Source: Promethearchaeota archaeon (GTDB lineage Archaea > Asgardarchaeota > Lokiarchaeia > Sigynarchaeales > SOKP01). Taken from it: 14,490 bases of DNA. Under the pieces are notes generated by a model. That model had not been told where the DNA came from. It saw only the letters and a list, made by a program, of their open reading frames with translations, and made no database searches. The DNA lies in assembly GCA_019057775.1 (NCBI GenBank), contig JAHLWT010000054.1, positions 1 to 14,490 of the forward strand, given 5' to 3'. Shown one piece after another: positions 5,296-12,932 of the stretch (the stretch's first letter is position 1; every line of letters starts with the position of its first letter). The translations under genes and the position numbers were made by a program.

Positions 5296-7590
5296 ATGAG
5301 TCTTGAGGAATTTATATTTTTAAAGAAATCAATTCCAATCGTGAAAAAAGAAGAACTGAGTTCTTCCTATAAAGTAAGATCATATAATACAAAACTGAAA
5401 TCTATGGAAGAGAATAAAATTCCTCAAAAACCTATTCAAGAGGTCCTTTCTCATCTTTTTTTAGAAAATAAAGTGATCTCCGAGAGAACAAAAAAATCTA
5501 TTTCTAAAGTTATTTTTTGTATAAAAGATAGGATAATTATCCCTATTACTAAACATGGAAAAGAGATTATTATAGCGCGTGATAAATTAATAAAAAATTA
5601 TGGATGGTTTTTCTTTGTTTCTGCAACTGATCCTGATTTAAAAAAGAAGAAACCTAAGAAAAAAAGAGAGCCAAAAGTAGAAAAAACCATAAGCTTAGAT
5701 GTATATCAATTTGAAAACTCAATTATTACTTTAAAACAGAAAATAAACATGCGTTCTTTATATCGCACAAAAGAATACAATAATTATTTACAGCTGATTA
5801 AATCCAAACAAATAGCACAAACTCCTATAAAAGACGTTCTTGATGACTTTTTCTTAAAGAATGAGCTCATCCCAATAGAAGAAAAAACAGGAATTAGAAA
5901 GATTATCTATTATCAACAAGAGAAGGTAATTGTGTTAAAATCTCTGATTGCGGATGAAACATATGCAAATTTAGAAACTCTAGTAAAGAAATATGGCTGG
6001 TATTTCTATATTACTGGGGTTCCAGTCGGAAGTAGCGAGATTTCAATTGCGATAGATAAAATAGAAAAACGATTTAGTTCGGATCATTTTTCGACTATAA
6101 CGGTTCTCGATGAGAATAATGATCTTGAGAATATAAGAATCATAATTTATCCAATTGTTCTTAAACCAAATCATAATTGCCATATCCTAGGAATAGGAAG
6201 GCTAAATATATTATTGGATTGTGGTCTTTCAGAAATAGATGAAGAAAAAGAAATTGAAGGTGATTTTCGACATATTGATGAATACTTAGAAAAGTTACCA
6301 CAATTTATCTTAGAGGCTGAGGAGGAGAAGGTAAAAGAAAAAGATGAAGAAGTAGCAGAAATTACTCTTAATGAACTTTCAAATCCACCTAAAATAGATG
6401 TGATATATATATCCCATAGCCATTATGACCATCTATCAGGGCTTAAAGAATTAATCAAATTATATCCTGAAATCCCCGTTTTATGTTCAAGAATATCTTT
6501 AGATTTATTTATGCTAAGAGACTCAAATTTCTTAAAACAAGAACAACATGCTGAGATAGAACAGGAAGAATATCGTAATATTATTCAAAATGTAATTTAT
6601 GTAGAAAATGGTTCAAAAATAGAATTTAAAGAAGAAAAATGTTTTCTTTCTTTTTATCATGCTGGTCATATGCCTGGTGCTTTAATGATGTTAGCAAAAG
6701 TCAATGACTTTAGATTATTATATACAGGTGATTATACCTATTATGATATAACACCTTTTGCAGGAACACGTCGATTTTTAGAACAGATATCACGGCCTAT
6801 TGATTATCTTTTAATTGATGGTACCAGCGCGGGTGAAGATTTTGGAAATATCTCAGATCAGTTTCATAGCTTAATTTTATTTTTAGAGCAAAAAGCAGAA
6901 TATGGAGATAGTTCACTAATAGGAGCAGATCCTTCAAGCTTAGCAATAAGCTTTATGTTAATCTTTTGGAGATATTTCAGGAAACTCCAATTAAGAACTG
7001 ATTATAAAAATCGTCCAAATATATATGTTGATTTGATGGTTAGAAAGAATATTCAAGTGATAAATCATCGTTATGAATATATTTATGGCCCAATTTCAAG
7101 ATTAATTAGAGATAAGGCAAATCCATTCAATAGCATTAAATTCAGATGGTTTGATCACAACAATTTAAAATTCTTAAGAAAAAAAAACAATATTATAATC
7201 TCTCATCCGCCAGATCTTTCTTATGGATTAATACGGAATATCATTAACATCGTTGGAAGAAGTCCTCATAATTTTGTATATCTAGCTGGCTCAATCCACG
7301 AACCGCCTGGTATAGATTTAGTTGAGGGTGCGGAAGAAATTGAATTTTCTGAGACATGGAAAATGCCTTTTAGAGCTTTATTACTAAATAGATTCGCCCC
7401 ACATATGAAAATAAAACTTCATGCGGATAAGAACCAGTTACGAGAAATGATAAAAATATTGGAACCTAAGGAAGTGTGTTTTTTTCATCAATCAGCCAAG
7501 AAGTTAATAGAAGTTGTTGAATACGTGAAAGAGCTAGGTGTTGAAAAGGTTTCATTACCTATAAAGAGAAAATTACTTATCCTAAATTAA
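5296..7590 (+). CDS. Beta-CASP metallo-beta-lactamase protein with duplicated N-terminal domain
   Basis: This 764-residue protein has three parts. Residues about 25-111 and 150-242 are two copies of one domain: each has P-I-(Q/K)-(E/D)-V-L, an F-L-x-N motif, and ends in KNYGWFFFVS or KKYGWYFYIT. They are joined by a basic linker, KKKKPKKKREPK, at about 116-127. From about 285 a metallo-beta-lactamase domain begins (HILGIGRLNILLDCG); its zinc motif HSHYDH is at 374-379, the next ligands are H458 (HAGHMPGA) and D479 (LLYTGDY), and D508 (LLIDGT) looks like beta-CASP motif A. C-terminal H709 (KLHADKNQL) and H731 (CFFHQS) match beta-CASP motifs B and C. Relatives are RNase J and aCPSF/CPSF73 nucleases, so a nuclease acting on RNA is likely. 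There are no KH domains as in aCPSF1, and an acidic insert (about 314-360) splits the lactamase core. The duplicated domain is not one I recognise and may bind the substrate. A 110-residue gene follows after 18 bases. Confidence 0.85.
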   Translation: MSLEEFIFLKKSIPIVKKEELSSSYKVRSYNTKLKSMEENKIPQKPIQEVLSHLFLENKVISERTKKSISKVIFCIKDRIIIPITKHGKEIIIARDKLIKNYGWFFFVSATDPDLKKKKPKKKREPKVEKTISLDVYQFENSIITLKQKINMRSLYRTKEYNNYLQLIKSKQIAQTPIKDVLDDFFLKNELIPIEEKTGIRKIIYYQQEKVIVLKSLIADETYANLETLVKKYGWYFYITGVPVGSSEISIAIDKIEKRFSSDHFSTITVLDENNDLENIRIIIYPIVLKPNHNCHILGIGRLNILLDCGLSEIDEEKEIEGDFRHIDEYLEKLPQFILEAEEEKVKEKDEEVAEITLNELSNPPKIDVIYISHSHYDHLSGLKELIKLYPEIPVLCSRISLDLFMLRDSNFLKQEQHAEIEQEEYRNIIQNVIYVENGSKIEFKEEKCFLSFYHAGHMPGALMMLAKVNDFRLLYTGDYTYYDITPFAGTRRFLEQISRPIDYLLIDGTSAGEDFGNISDQFHSLILFLEQKAEYGDSSLIGADPSSLAISFMLIFWRYFRKLQLRTDYKNRPNIYVDLMVRKNIQVINHRYEYIYGPISRLIRDKANPFNSIKFRWFDHNNLKFLRKKNNIIISHPPDLSYGLIRNIINIVGRSPHNFVYLAGSIHEPPGIDLVEGAEEIEFSETWKMPFRALLLNRFAPHMKIKLHADKNQLREMIKILEPKEVCFFHQSAKKLIEVVEYVKELGVEKVSLPIKRKLLILN

Positions 7591-7608
7591 AAAAGCAATC
7601 TTCTTATT

Positions 7609-7941
7609 ATGAAATTAAATCGGTTGAAATCAATTGTTAATGATGTCATTAGAACTTCGGTTGCAACTGAAGATGGATACCGCCTTGATCCTTTTGATCA
7701 TTATACTCCAGAGGAAGAGATTATGGTTGATTTAATTCGAGGCACTTTCTCCCCTGAAAGAGAGGGTGATGATGTGGAGAAGTATTATGGTGCAATATCA
7801 AAATGGTTTCTTGACGTTCTACCGAAGGAAGGCCTCTCTATTGATATAATTGATAAAGCTACCCTTATTATTTCTCCTAAGGGAAAAAAATGTATTGTCG
7901 AAGCAGGTGGAAGACAATTTACCGCAGAAGATTTTTTTTAA
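7609..7941 (+). CDS. Unrecognised 110-residue protein, probably co-transcribed with the beta-CASP gene
   Basis: The gene starts 18 bases after the beta-CASP stop on the same strand, so the two are probably one transcript. The product is acidic and soluble, with no membrane segment or signal peptide. An N-terminal helix (LNRLKSIVNDVIRTSV) is followed by a region rich in D, E, Y and P (DPFDHYTPEEEIMVDLI), an aromatic helix near 58-70 (KYYGAISKWFLDVLP), and a beta-rich end (ATLIISPKGKKCIVEAGG). It has no cysteine pairs or other obvious catalytic motif. I do not recognise the family. Its position suggests an accessory or partner of the nuclease-like protein, which is inference. The ATG at 7609 is the only sensible start. 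Confidence 0.6.
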   Translation: MKLNRLKSIVNDVIRTSVATEDGYRLDPFDHYTPEEEIMVDLIRGTFSPEREGDDVEKYYGAISKWFLDVLPKEGLSIDIIDKATLIISPKGKKCIVEAGGRQFTAEDFF

Positions 7942-8286
7942 AAATTGATTTTAAAAGGCTATTTTATAAGAAATTAACAAAAAAACTTTAAGTTTTTATA
8001 TTCCTTCTCCTTGAATAATCAATTTCTTTTTCAATTTTATTTTTTTACGGCTTTATTTAATGGTCTTGTTTGTCAAAAAATATTAAATATCAGTCAATCA
8101 AAGATGTAACTAATAATAAGTCAAAATCTTGTTATTAAGTGTGGAAGCTAACAATAGAATTTGGTGTTTTTTATAAATTCCTTCAAGCTAAATGTTCTTA
8201 ACTTTTAATTGTAAACCTAAAAAGTATTAAATAAGATAATGACATAAGATATAATTGAAATCTAATATTTTATTGGATGAGTTAAA
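7942..8286. other. Gene-free AT-rich gap with palindrome and T-rich tract
   Basis: No coding frame worth reporting was found on either strand. AAAAACTT-T-AAGTTTTT at 7981-7997 is a perfect 8-base-arm palindrome with a one-base centre. The T-rich stretch at about 8026-8047 is a plausible terminator for the beta-CASP transcript. AGATATAATT near 8248-8257 could be the TATA box of the hydrolase gene that starts at 8287. Confidence 0.3.
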
Positions 8287-9084
8287 ATGTCTAAAATACA
8301 AGTTAATGATATTGAAATATATTATGAGATTCATGGTGAGGGTTTCCCCATTGTAATGATTCATGGATTTTCAGCCAATCTTGATTGGTGGCCACAATCC
8401 TTAATAAATGAACTCTCAAAAACTTTCAAAGTAATTCTTTTCGATAATAGGGGTGCTGGGCGAACTAATAAACCAGATATGGAATATTCTATACGATTGT
8501 TTGCTGATGACACAGCGGGATTAATGGATGCATTAAATATTAAGAAGGCGTTTATAATAGGCTTATCTATGGGTGGTATGATTGCTCAAGAATTAACACT
8601 CAATTATCCAGAAAAGGTAGAAAAGTTAATTCTTTGTGGAACATCTTGTGGTGGTTCAAAATCAACACCTCCATCTGCAGAAACTTTGAAAACTTTAATG
8701 AGGGATAGGGATGCTATAACTCAAGAGGAAGCAATTAGAGAATGGATCCCAATATTGTTTTCAAAAGATTTTATAATGAATAATCCAGAATATATTGAAA
8801 ATTTTGTACAACGTTGTTTAATAGCTCCAATTCCTCCATATAATTATCGACTTCAATCAAATGCATGTTTTCAATTTAATGCCGGAAGAAAACTTAAGGA
8901 AATCAAAACTTCAACTTTAGTTTTGCATGGAAAAAAAGATATAATGCTTCCTCCCGAAAATGCTGAAACAATATCCAAATTTATACATGATGCGAAATTG
9001 CATATCTTCGATGAAATTGGTCATCTAATCTTTTCAGAAAAACCAGAAGAAGTCCTAACATTAGTTATGGACTTTTTAAAGTAA
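8287..9084 (+). CDS. Alpha/beta hydrolase
   Basis: This 265-residue serine hydrolase has the canonical alpha/beta fold in order. The oxyanion loop is MIHGFSANLDWW at 24-35, and FDNRGAGRTNKP lies at 52-63. The nucleophile elbow GLSMGG carries S94, the acid is D218 (LHGKKDIMLPPENA), and the general base is H246 (DEIGHLIFSEKP). The full triad is present and the length is normal for esterases, lipases, haloperoxidase-like and meta-cleavage hydrolases of this type. It has no signal peptide, so it is probably cytoplasmic. The substrate cannot be predicted: the cap region (about 120-195) is rich in Pro and Ser and gives no clue. It stands alone, with its own upstream AT-rich promoter region and a poly-T tract downstream. 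Confidence 0.9.
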   Translation: MSKIQVNDIEIYYEIHGEGFPIVMIHGFSANLDWWPQSLINELSKTFKVILFDNRGAGRTNKPDMEYSIRLFADDTAGLMDALNIKKAFIIGLSMGGMIAQELTLNYPEKVEKLILCGTSCGGSKSTPPSAETLKTLMRDRDAITQEEAIREWIPILFSKDFIMNNPEYIENFVQRCLIAPIPPYNYRLQSNACFQFNAGRKLKEIKTSTLVLHGKKDIMLPPENAETISKFIHDAKLHIFDEIGHLIFSEKPEEVLTLVMDFLK

Positions 9085-9111
9085 GGCATTAATTCAAATA
9101 TTTGAACGTAA

Positions 9112-9119
9112 TTTTTTTT
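9112..9119 (+). terminator. Poly-T terminator after hydrolase gene
   Basis: Eight T in a row lie about 28 bases after the stop at 9084, the common archaeal terminator form. Confidence 0.4.
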
Positions 9120-9127
9120 ATATATAA

Positions 9128-9274
9128 TTTCCTTTAAAAATAGTAGATTTAGCTAATAGAGCATTAAGTTCGGATAAAAAACTCAATAAACTAGTTGAGT
9201 TAGAAAAGGTCTATCGAGAATTATTAAAAAATTTTAAGAACAAGAAATTATTTTTTAAAACCACAAATTTTTAA
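9128..9274 (+). other. Start-less open frame resembling a gene remnant
   Basis: Between the hydrolase and IscU genes a frame bounded by TAA 9125-9127 and TAA 9272-9274 reads DLANRALSSDKKLNKLVELE then KVYRELLKNFKNKKLF. It has the look of an amphipathic helix (spaced L and V, alternating K and E), unlike the surrounding poly-A/T spacer. It has no ATG, GTG or TTG start. It may be the 3' end of a lost gene. The family is not recognised and the call is weak. Confidence 0.25.
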
Positions 9275-9314
9275 TCATATCTCTCTATATGTATATTGAA
9301 AATATATAATAATT

Positions 9315-9320
9315 GAGGTG
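9315..9320 (+). promoter_or_regulatory. Ribosome binding site (GAGGTG) that decides the TTG start of iscU
   Basis: GAGGTG lies seven bases before TTG 9328. A start at the earlier in-frame TTG 9313 would place this site inside the gene, so 9328 is the better start. Confidence 0.7.
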
Positions 9321-9327
9321 TTTAAGA

Positions 9328-9711
9328 TTGTATTCCGATAAAGTTCTCGAACATTTTAAGAATCCAAGAAATATGGGTGAAATGAAGGATGCAGATTCAG
9401 TTGGGGAGGTTGGAGATCCTATTTGTGGAGATCTTATATATATATATATTAAAGTGAATGAACAGAATGGAAAAGAAATGATAGAGGATATTTCATTTCA
9501 AACATTTGGATGTGCTGCCGCGATTGCAACCTCATCAATGGTTACAGAGCTAGCGAAGGGAAAAACTTTAGATGAAGCTTTGGAAATTACTAGAGGTGAT
9601 GTTGCTGATTCTTTGGATGGACTCCCTCCGATAAAGATGCACTGTTCGAATCTCGCTGCTGATGCTCTTCATGCAGCTATAAAAGATTATCGTAAAAAGA
9701 CTGAAGTATAA
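9328..9711 (+). CDS. iscU: IscU-type Fe-S cluster scaffold protein
   Basis: Read from TTG 9328 this is a 127-residue IscU/NifU N-domain protein, on which [2Fe-2S] and [4Fe-4S] clusters are built from sulfur given by the cysteine desulfurase. Its start, MYSDKVLEHFKNPRNMGEM, is the family's standard N-terminus, which together with GAGGTG seven bases upstream supports the TTG start. The three cluster-binding cysteines are present: C33 in GDPICGD, C62 in FGCAAAIATSS and C106 in MHCSNLAADAL, with D35 beside C33. The length is that of a stand-alone IscU with no NifU C-terminal domain. No IscA, ferredoxin or HscAB chaperone gene is adjacent, and iscS is about 4 kb away with four intact genes between. 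The next gene faces it tail to tail, 32 bases away. Confidence 0.95.
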   Translation: MYSDKVLEHFKNPRNMGEMKDADSVGEVGDPICGDLIYIYIKVNEQNGKEMIEDISFQTFGCAAAIATSSMVTELAKGKTLDEALEITRGDVADSLDGLPPIKMHCSNLAADALHAAIKDYRKKTEV

Positions 9712-9743
9712 AACCTCACAACTTATAATGAGCAGATTATATT

Positions 9744-10637
9744 CTAACTCATCTGAAAATGACTCGATAATCCTGTAGATAATTTTTCCCAATAATGTTC
9801 TACATCCCATTCTTCTTTTTGTTTGATTTTAGAAGATATTTCGATAAAAATTTCTTTAATTTTTAAGGAATCAAAATAATTTATATTAGGTGCTACTAGT
9901 CCAAGCATATAGCGCCTTTCCCCTCCCCTTACAGTATCATCCTGAAAAGAATCGAAAAAAATATATCCATTCTTTTGAAAATTTTCAATATTAAGTAAAA
10001 CTCCTTCAGCTTTAGTTATATTATCATATCCATAAAGGGAAACTATTGCATGAAATAGTTGTTGCCCAACTTTTGCATTTGAAATGGAGGTTACTTCATC
10101 TTCAGGATAATTATTCATTAATCTCGGGCCACTCTTATCATCCCAAAAAACTAGCAATAAGACGACATGGCTTTTTTCCTCTTCTGAAATTGAAGGAGCA
10201 ATGTCTATTTTAAGCGAAGAAAACATAACTTCAATTTTTTCGTTTATTTCTTTAACATTTTTGCTTCGAGAGAGCTTTCCCGATACTACTGCCAGTAAAT
10301 CTTCCATATTAAATGGTTTAGTTAGGTAATCATCAACACCAAGCATTTTACCAAATCTAATATCATCAGGGGCATTTCGTCCAGATAAAAATATAAACGG
10401 AATGTGATTCAAAATAGGGTTCTCTGAAATGGATTTAAATAGATTATATCCATCCAACTCAGGCATTATGATATCACTTATTATAATTTCAGGAACTCTT
10501 TCAGTTTTAGAAAGTAAGTCTAAAGCGACTCTGCCATTATTAGCTGTAATAACCTCGTAATCACTGACTTCTAAAATATGTCTTATATTATTCAAAAAGA
10601 CCAGATTATCATCTACAACAAATATTAATGGCTTCAA
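9744..10637 (-). CDS. Response regulator: receiver domain with longin-like C-terminal domain
   Basis: This 297-residue protein starts at TTG 10637-10635, giving MKPLIFVVDDN, the usual beginning of a receiver domain. Residues 1-120 form the receiver: acidic pair D9-D10, phosphorylated D55 (IIISDIIMPELDG), S85 and K107 (DDYLTKPF). There is no DNA-binding helix-turn-helix. From about 143 a second domain reads VVLLLVFWDDKSGPRLM, then a helix (VGQQLFHAIVSLYG), three strands (GVLLNIENF, GYIFFDSF, RYMLGLVAP) and a helix (SLKIKEIFIEIS). This beta-alpha-beta-beta-beta-alpha order and the SGPRL turn suggest a longin/roadblock-type domain, as in small-GTPase regulators. That assignment is by pattern only. 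A TATA-like element near 10652-10666 is about 23 bases before the start, so the transcript is probably leaderless. No histidine kinase is nearby. Confidence 0.85.
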   Translation of the reverse strand: MKPLIFVVDDNLVFLNNIRHILEVSDYEVITANNGRVALDLLSKTERVPEIIISDIIMPELDGYNLFKSISENPILNHIPFIFLSGRNAPDDIRFGKMLGVDDYLTKPFNMEDLLAVVSGKLSRSKNVKEINEKIEVMFSSLKIDIAPSISEEEKSHVVLLLVFWDDKSGPRLMNNYPEDEVTSISNAKVGQQLFHAIVSLYGYDNITKAEGVLLNIENFQKNGYIFFDSFQDDTVRGGERRYMLGLVAPNINYFDSLKIKEIFIEISSKIKQKEEWDVEHYWEKLSTGLSSHFQMS

Positions 10638-10707
10638 GACTGAAAACTCGAATAATTATAATTTTATGACCTAAAATCTAATGCTTAATTTTAAGACAGA
10701 ATATATT

Positions 10708-10728
10708 CCATTATTTACATGATAATGG
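10708..10728. promoter_or_regulatory. Inverted repeat between response regulator and nitroreductase
   Basis: CCATTAT-7 bases-ATAATGG is a perfect inverted repeat in the 250-base divergent intergenic region, about 70 bases from the response regulator start and 160 from the nitroreductase start. It could be an operator serving one or both genes. No protein that would bind it is identified. Confidence 0.3.
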
Positions 10729-10889
10729 TTATAAATAATCTTATTGGAAAAGTAAAAATTATAAGGATGAAGTATTAAGTTATTATTTTTCATAGTAATT
10801 TTGTTAAAATCGACTTAAGGATTAAATGAACTAACCTTTTAATACTATATCGTAAAATATTTGTGGTTAAAAGCATTAATGGTATTAAC

Positions 10890-11753
10890 ATGGATTTTTC
10901 TAAACCAATAACAGAGATAATTAAGGAAAGAAAATCACGGAGGACTTATTTAAGGACTCTCGATGAAGAGACAAGGGAAAAAATAGTAAATGTTCTGAAA
11001 AATTCTAATTTTAGTAGTCCTTTTAGTGATTATGCAGGAAATATACGTTTTGAACTCATTGCTGTACCAGAATTTGATCCACAAGAAAAGAAAAAGTTAG
11101 GAACTTATGGATTCATTAAGGGTGCTCAATATTTTATAGTTGGTTCTGTGGAAAAGTCACAATTTGATAGAGAACATTATGGATATTTATTTGAAACGAT
11201 AATTTTAGCAGCCACCGATATGGGATTAGGAACTTGCTGGTTGGGTGGGTTTTTTAATAGAGATCTTTTCTCATCAAAGATTAACTGCTTACCAAATGAA
11301 ATAGTGCCAGCTATCAGTGCTATTGGGTATTCAGATGATATGTCTGCAAGAGAAAAGGTTATTCGTAGAATGGCGAAAGCTAAAAAAAGATTTCCATGGG
11401 AAAAACTATTTTTTGATGGGAGCTTTAAAACACCCTTGAAACAAGAAATTACTGGAAATTATCTAACCTTACTAGAAATGGTTCGGTTAGCGCCTTCTGC
11501 GGGGAATAAACAGCCATGGAGAATTGTTAAAGAATTAAACCATGATATTTTCCATTTCTTTATAATAAAATCCGAAGGGATTTTTAACAAAATTTATAAC
11601 AAATTCCGACATCTTGATATTGGAATAGCGGTGAGTCATTTTGATCTTACTGCAAAGGAATTGGGTATTGGAGGGACCTGGTTCTTTGAAAAACCTCACA
11701 TCTCGGGATCAGACGAATTTTTTTACACTATTTCATGGAGAGGACAAAAATAA
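10890..11753 (+). CDS. Nitroreductase-family flavin oxidoreductase (TM1586-like)
   Basis: From ATG 10890 the product is 287 residues, an FMN-dependent NAD(P)H oxidoreductase of the nitroreductase fold, close to the putative TM-type nitroreductases (PF14512) in which two half-domains lie in one chain. The N-terminal FSKPITEIIKERKSRRTY is the usual phosphate-binding start (RKSRRTY). LFETIILAATDMGLGTCWLG at about 101-120 and LLEMVRLAPSAGNKQPWRIV at about 200-219 are the family's core motifs. The second half ends with a conserved-looking FYTISW. A GTG at 10863 in the same frame would add nine residues, but MDFSKPITEII is the usual family start, so ATG is preferred. A TATA-like element at about 10851-10860 or 10836-10845 could serve either. 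The substrate is unknown. Confidence 0.85.
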   Translation: MDFSKPITEIIKERKSRRTYLRTLDEETREKIVNVLKNSNFSSPFSDYAGNIRFELIAVPEFDPQEKKKLGTYGFIKGAQYFIVGSVEKSQFDREHYGYLFETIILAATDMGLGTCWLGGFFNRDLFSSKINCLPNEIVPAISAIGYSDDMSAREKVIRRMAKAKKRFPWEKLFFDGSFKTPLKQEITGNYLTLLEMVRLAPSAGNKQPWRIVKELNHDIFHFFIIKSEGIFNKIYNKFRHLDIGIAVSHFDLTAKELGIGGTWFFEKPHISGSDEFFYTISWRGQK

Positions 11754-11987
11754 TTTTTAATGTAGGGATTTCTAAATCAGAATTAATCCCTCAAATAAAA
11801 GATCCTATGGGAATCTTTGAAAAGTTTACAGTAATAAGGAATAAATCGTATAGAGGGGGCTATAAAGGAAAGATCCTACTCAGTGGTGGCTTGATGAATA
11901 AAAGTAATTTAATATAATAACACAATTCTTAAGAAAAGGAATATATGCCCTATTAAATAAAGGAGTTGATAAAAAATTCTTTTTCAA

Positions 11988-12233
11988 GTGTCACATTATG
12001 TTGTTATGAGGGACGCATTGGGCGCCCCATTGTTTTATGCCCTAATGGCATTGGGGGCTGTTGCTTATTTAGTAGTAGCTTTACTAATTGCGAAATATAT
12101 GCATAAAGATGCCATTAAAAGAGGCATTAAAAATAGTGAAATTTGGTTACTTTTAGGCTTTTTTCTAAGCGTACTTGGCTTAATACTCTATGTAGTTGTA
12201 AGGAAAAATTACGAAGAGAGATCCGAAAAATAA
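11988..12233 (+). CDS. Small two-helix membrane protein with PLDc_N-like region
   Basis: The 81-residue product has two transmembrane helices at about residues 14-36 (LFYALMALGAVAYLVVALLI) and 52-71 (IWLLLGFFLSVLGLILYVVV), joined by a short basic loop (KYMHKDAIKRGIKNSE). The second helix and its tail (VVRKNYEERSEK) recall the PLDc_N domain at the N-terminus of cardiolipin synthases, which also occurs alone in small membrane proteins. There is no catalytic HKD motif, so it is not an enzyme by itself. The start is uncertain: GTG 11988 is the longest, but ATG 12006 removes six residues and leaves the helices intact. An AGGAG at 11961-11965 is too far (22 bases) to fix either. A poly-T tract follows at 12254-12262. 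Function unknown. Confidence 0.7.
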   Translation: MSHYVVMRDALGAPLFYALMALGAVAYLVVALLIAKYMHKDAIKRGIKNSEIWLLLGFFLSVLGLILYVVVRKNYEERSEK

Positions 12234-12253
12234 TCGCAAAACATAATTATCTA

Positions 12254-12262
12254 TTTTTTTTT
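12254..12262 (+). terminator. Poly-T terminator after small membrane protein gene
   Basis: Nine T in a row lie about 20 bases after the stop at 12233 in a 79-base gap, a typical archaeal terminator. Confidence 0.45.
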
Positions 12263-12312
12263 ACTTTATAATAATGATATTTTAAATTAGTTATCTAAAA
12301 TTATACGAATCG

Positions 12313-12711
12313 ATGGTAATTTATATGGAAATGAAAGACATTACTACTTTTTGCCAAAATTGGTTAACATCATGGACGGGAAATAATCCAGAAAAACTCC
12401 TTTCTTTCTATTCAAAAACTGCATATTATCAAGATCCTGCAAATCCCAAGGGATTAAAGGGACATGATAATCTATTTCCCTATTTTAAAAAATTGTTGGC
12501 TGCCAATCCAAAATGGATATGGCGATTGATTGAAGCTTATCATACTGAGAAGGATTTCGTATTAAAGTGGAGAGCGACGATTCCAGTTAATTCTAAAGAG
12601 ATAATTGAATATGGAATGGACATTTTAGAACTTGAAGGCGATAAAATTATCCGAAATGAAGTCTACTTTGATCGAACAGAACTAATATCTTTATTAAAAT
12701 CAATAAAATAG
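12313..12711 (+). CDS. SnoaL/NTF2-like protein
   Basis: The product is 132 residues with the length and pattern of a SnoaL-like or NTF2-like single-domain protein: an N-terminal helix (ITTFCQNWLTSWTGNNPEKLLSFY), a conserved early strand with YYQDPANPKGLKGHDNLFPY at about 38-57, a helix and strand (YFKKLLAANPKWIWRLIE), then curved beta strands (DFVLKWRATIPV, YGMDILELEGDKIIRNEVYFD). The fold forms a conical pocket used for small-molecule isomerases, cyclases or binding. The YxDP and GHDNLFPYF pattern recalls ketosteroid-isomerase-like SnoaL proteins. No substrate can be predicted. ATGs at 12325 and 12331 are equally possible starts and would shorten the protein by 4 or 6 residues. Neighbours give no functional hint. 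Confidence 0.75.
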   Translation: MVIYMEMKDITTFCQNWLTSWTGNNPEKLLSFYSKTAYYQDPANPKGLKGHDNLFPYFKKLLAANPKWIWRLIEAYHTEKDFVLKWRATIPVNSKEIIEYGMDILELEGDKIIRNEVYFDRTELISLLKSIK

Positions 12712-12816
12712 TTTATCGATTGTCTATCATCTTTCACATTTTCTCTTTTAACAATAGTTCCACCATATAACTTAACTAAATTATCGAAAAGATGTTAATT
12801 ATTTTGTGTAGGTTTA

Positions 12817-12843
12817 TTTTTATAGACCTAGGATCTATAAAAA
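12817..12843. repeat. Inverted repeat (hairpin) with 10-base arms
   Basis: TTTTTATAGA-CCTAGGA-TCTATAAAAA is a perfect inverted repeat with a seven-base loop containing the palindrome CCTAGG. It lies between the SnoaL-like gene and the oppositely oriented zinc-ribbon gene. It may shape termination of one of them or be a protein site. Confidence 0.4.
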
Positions 12844-12867
12844 AATAAAAAAAATAAAAAAAAATAA
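12841..12867 (-). terminator. T-rich tract (on minus) ending the small zinc-ribbon transcript
   Basis: On the minus strand this stretch is almost pure T, broken only by single A bases, about 65 bases after the stop of the zinc-ribbon gene. A weaker hairpin with arms TTTTGGT/ACCAAAA at 12897-12913 lies between. Confidence 0.4.
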
Positions 12868-12932
12868 ATCATTTCTCGATAAGTTAGAAAATAAGTTTTT
12901 GGTTGTACCAAAACTGAGAAAAAATAAATTAA

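Noticed and set aside
9313..9327. Earlier TTG start for iscU at 9313
   Set aside because: It would put the ribosome site GAGGTG inside the gene and add residues absent from the family; TTG 9328 gives the standard N-terminus.
9568..9810. Minus-strand 80-residue frame
   Set aside because: It overlaps the iscU 3' end antisense and the response regulator end in another frame; both neighbours are certain.
11735..11917. 60-residue frame overlapping the end of the nitroreductase gene
   Set aside because: It begins within the nitroreductase gene, has no ribosome site, and its sequence shows no family signal or clear fold. Possibly a chance frame; not listed as a gene.
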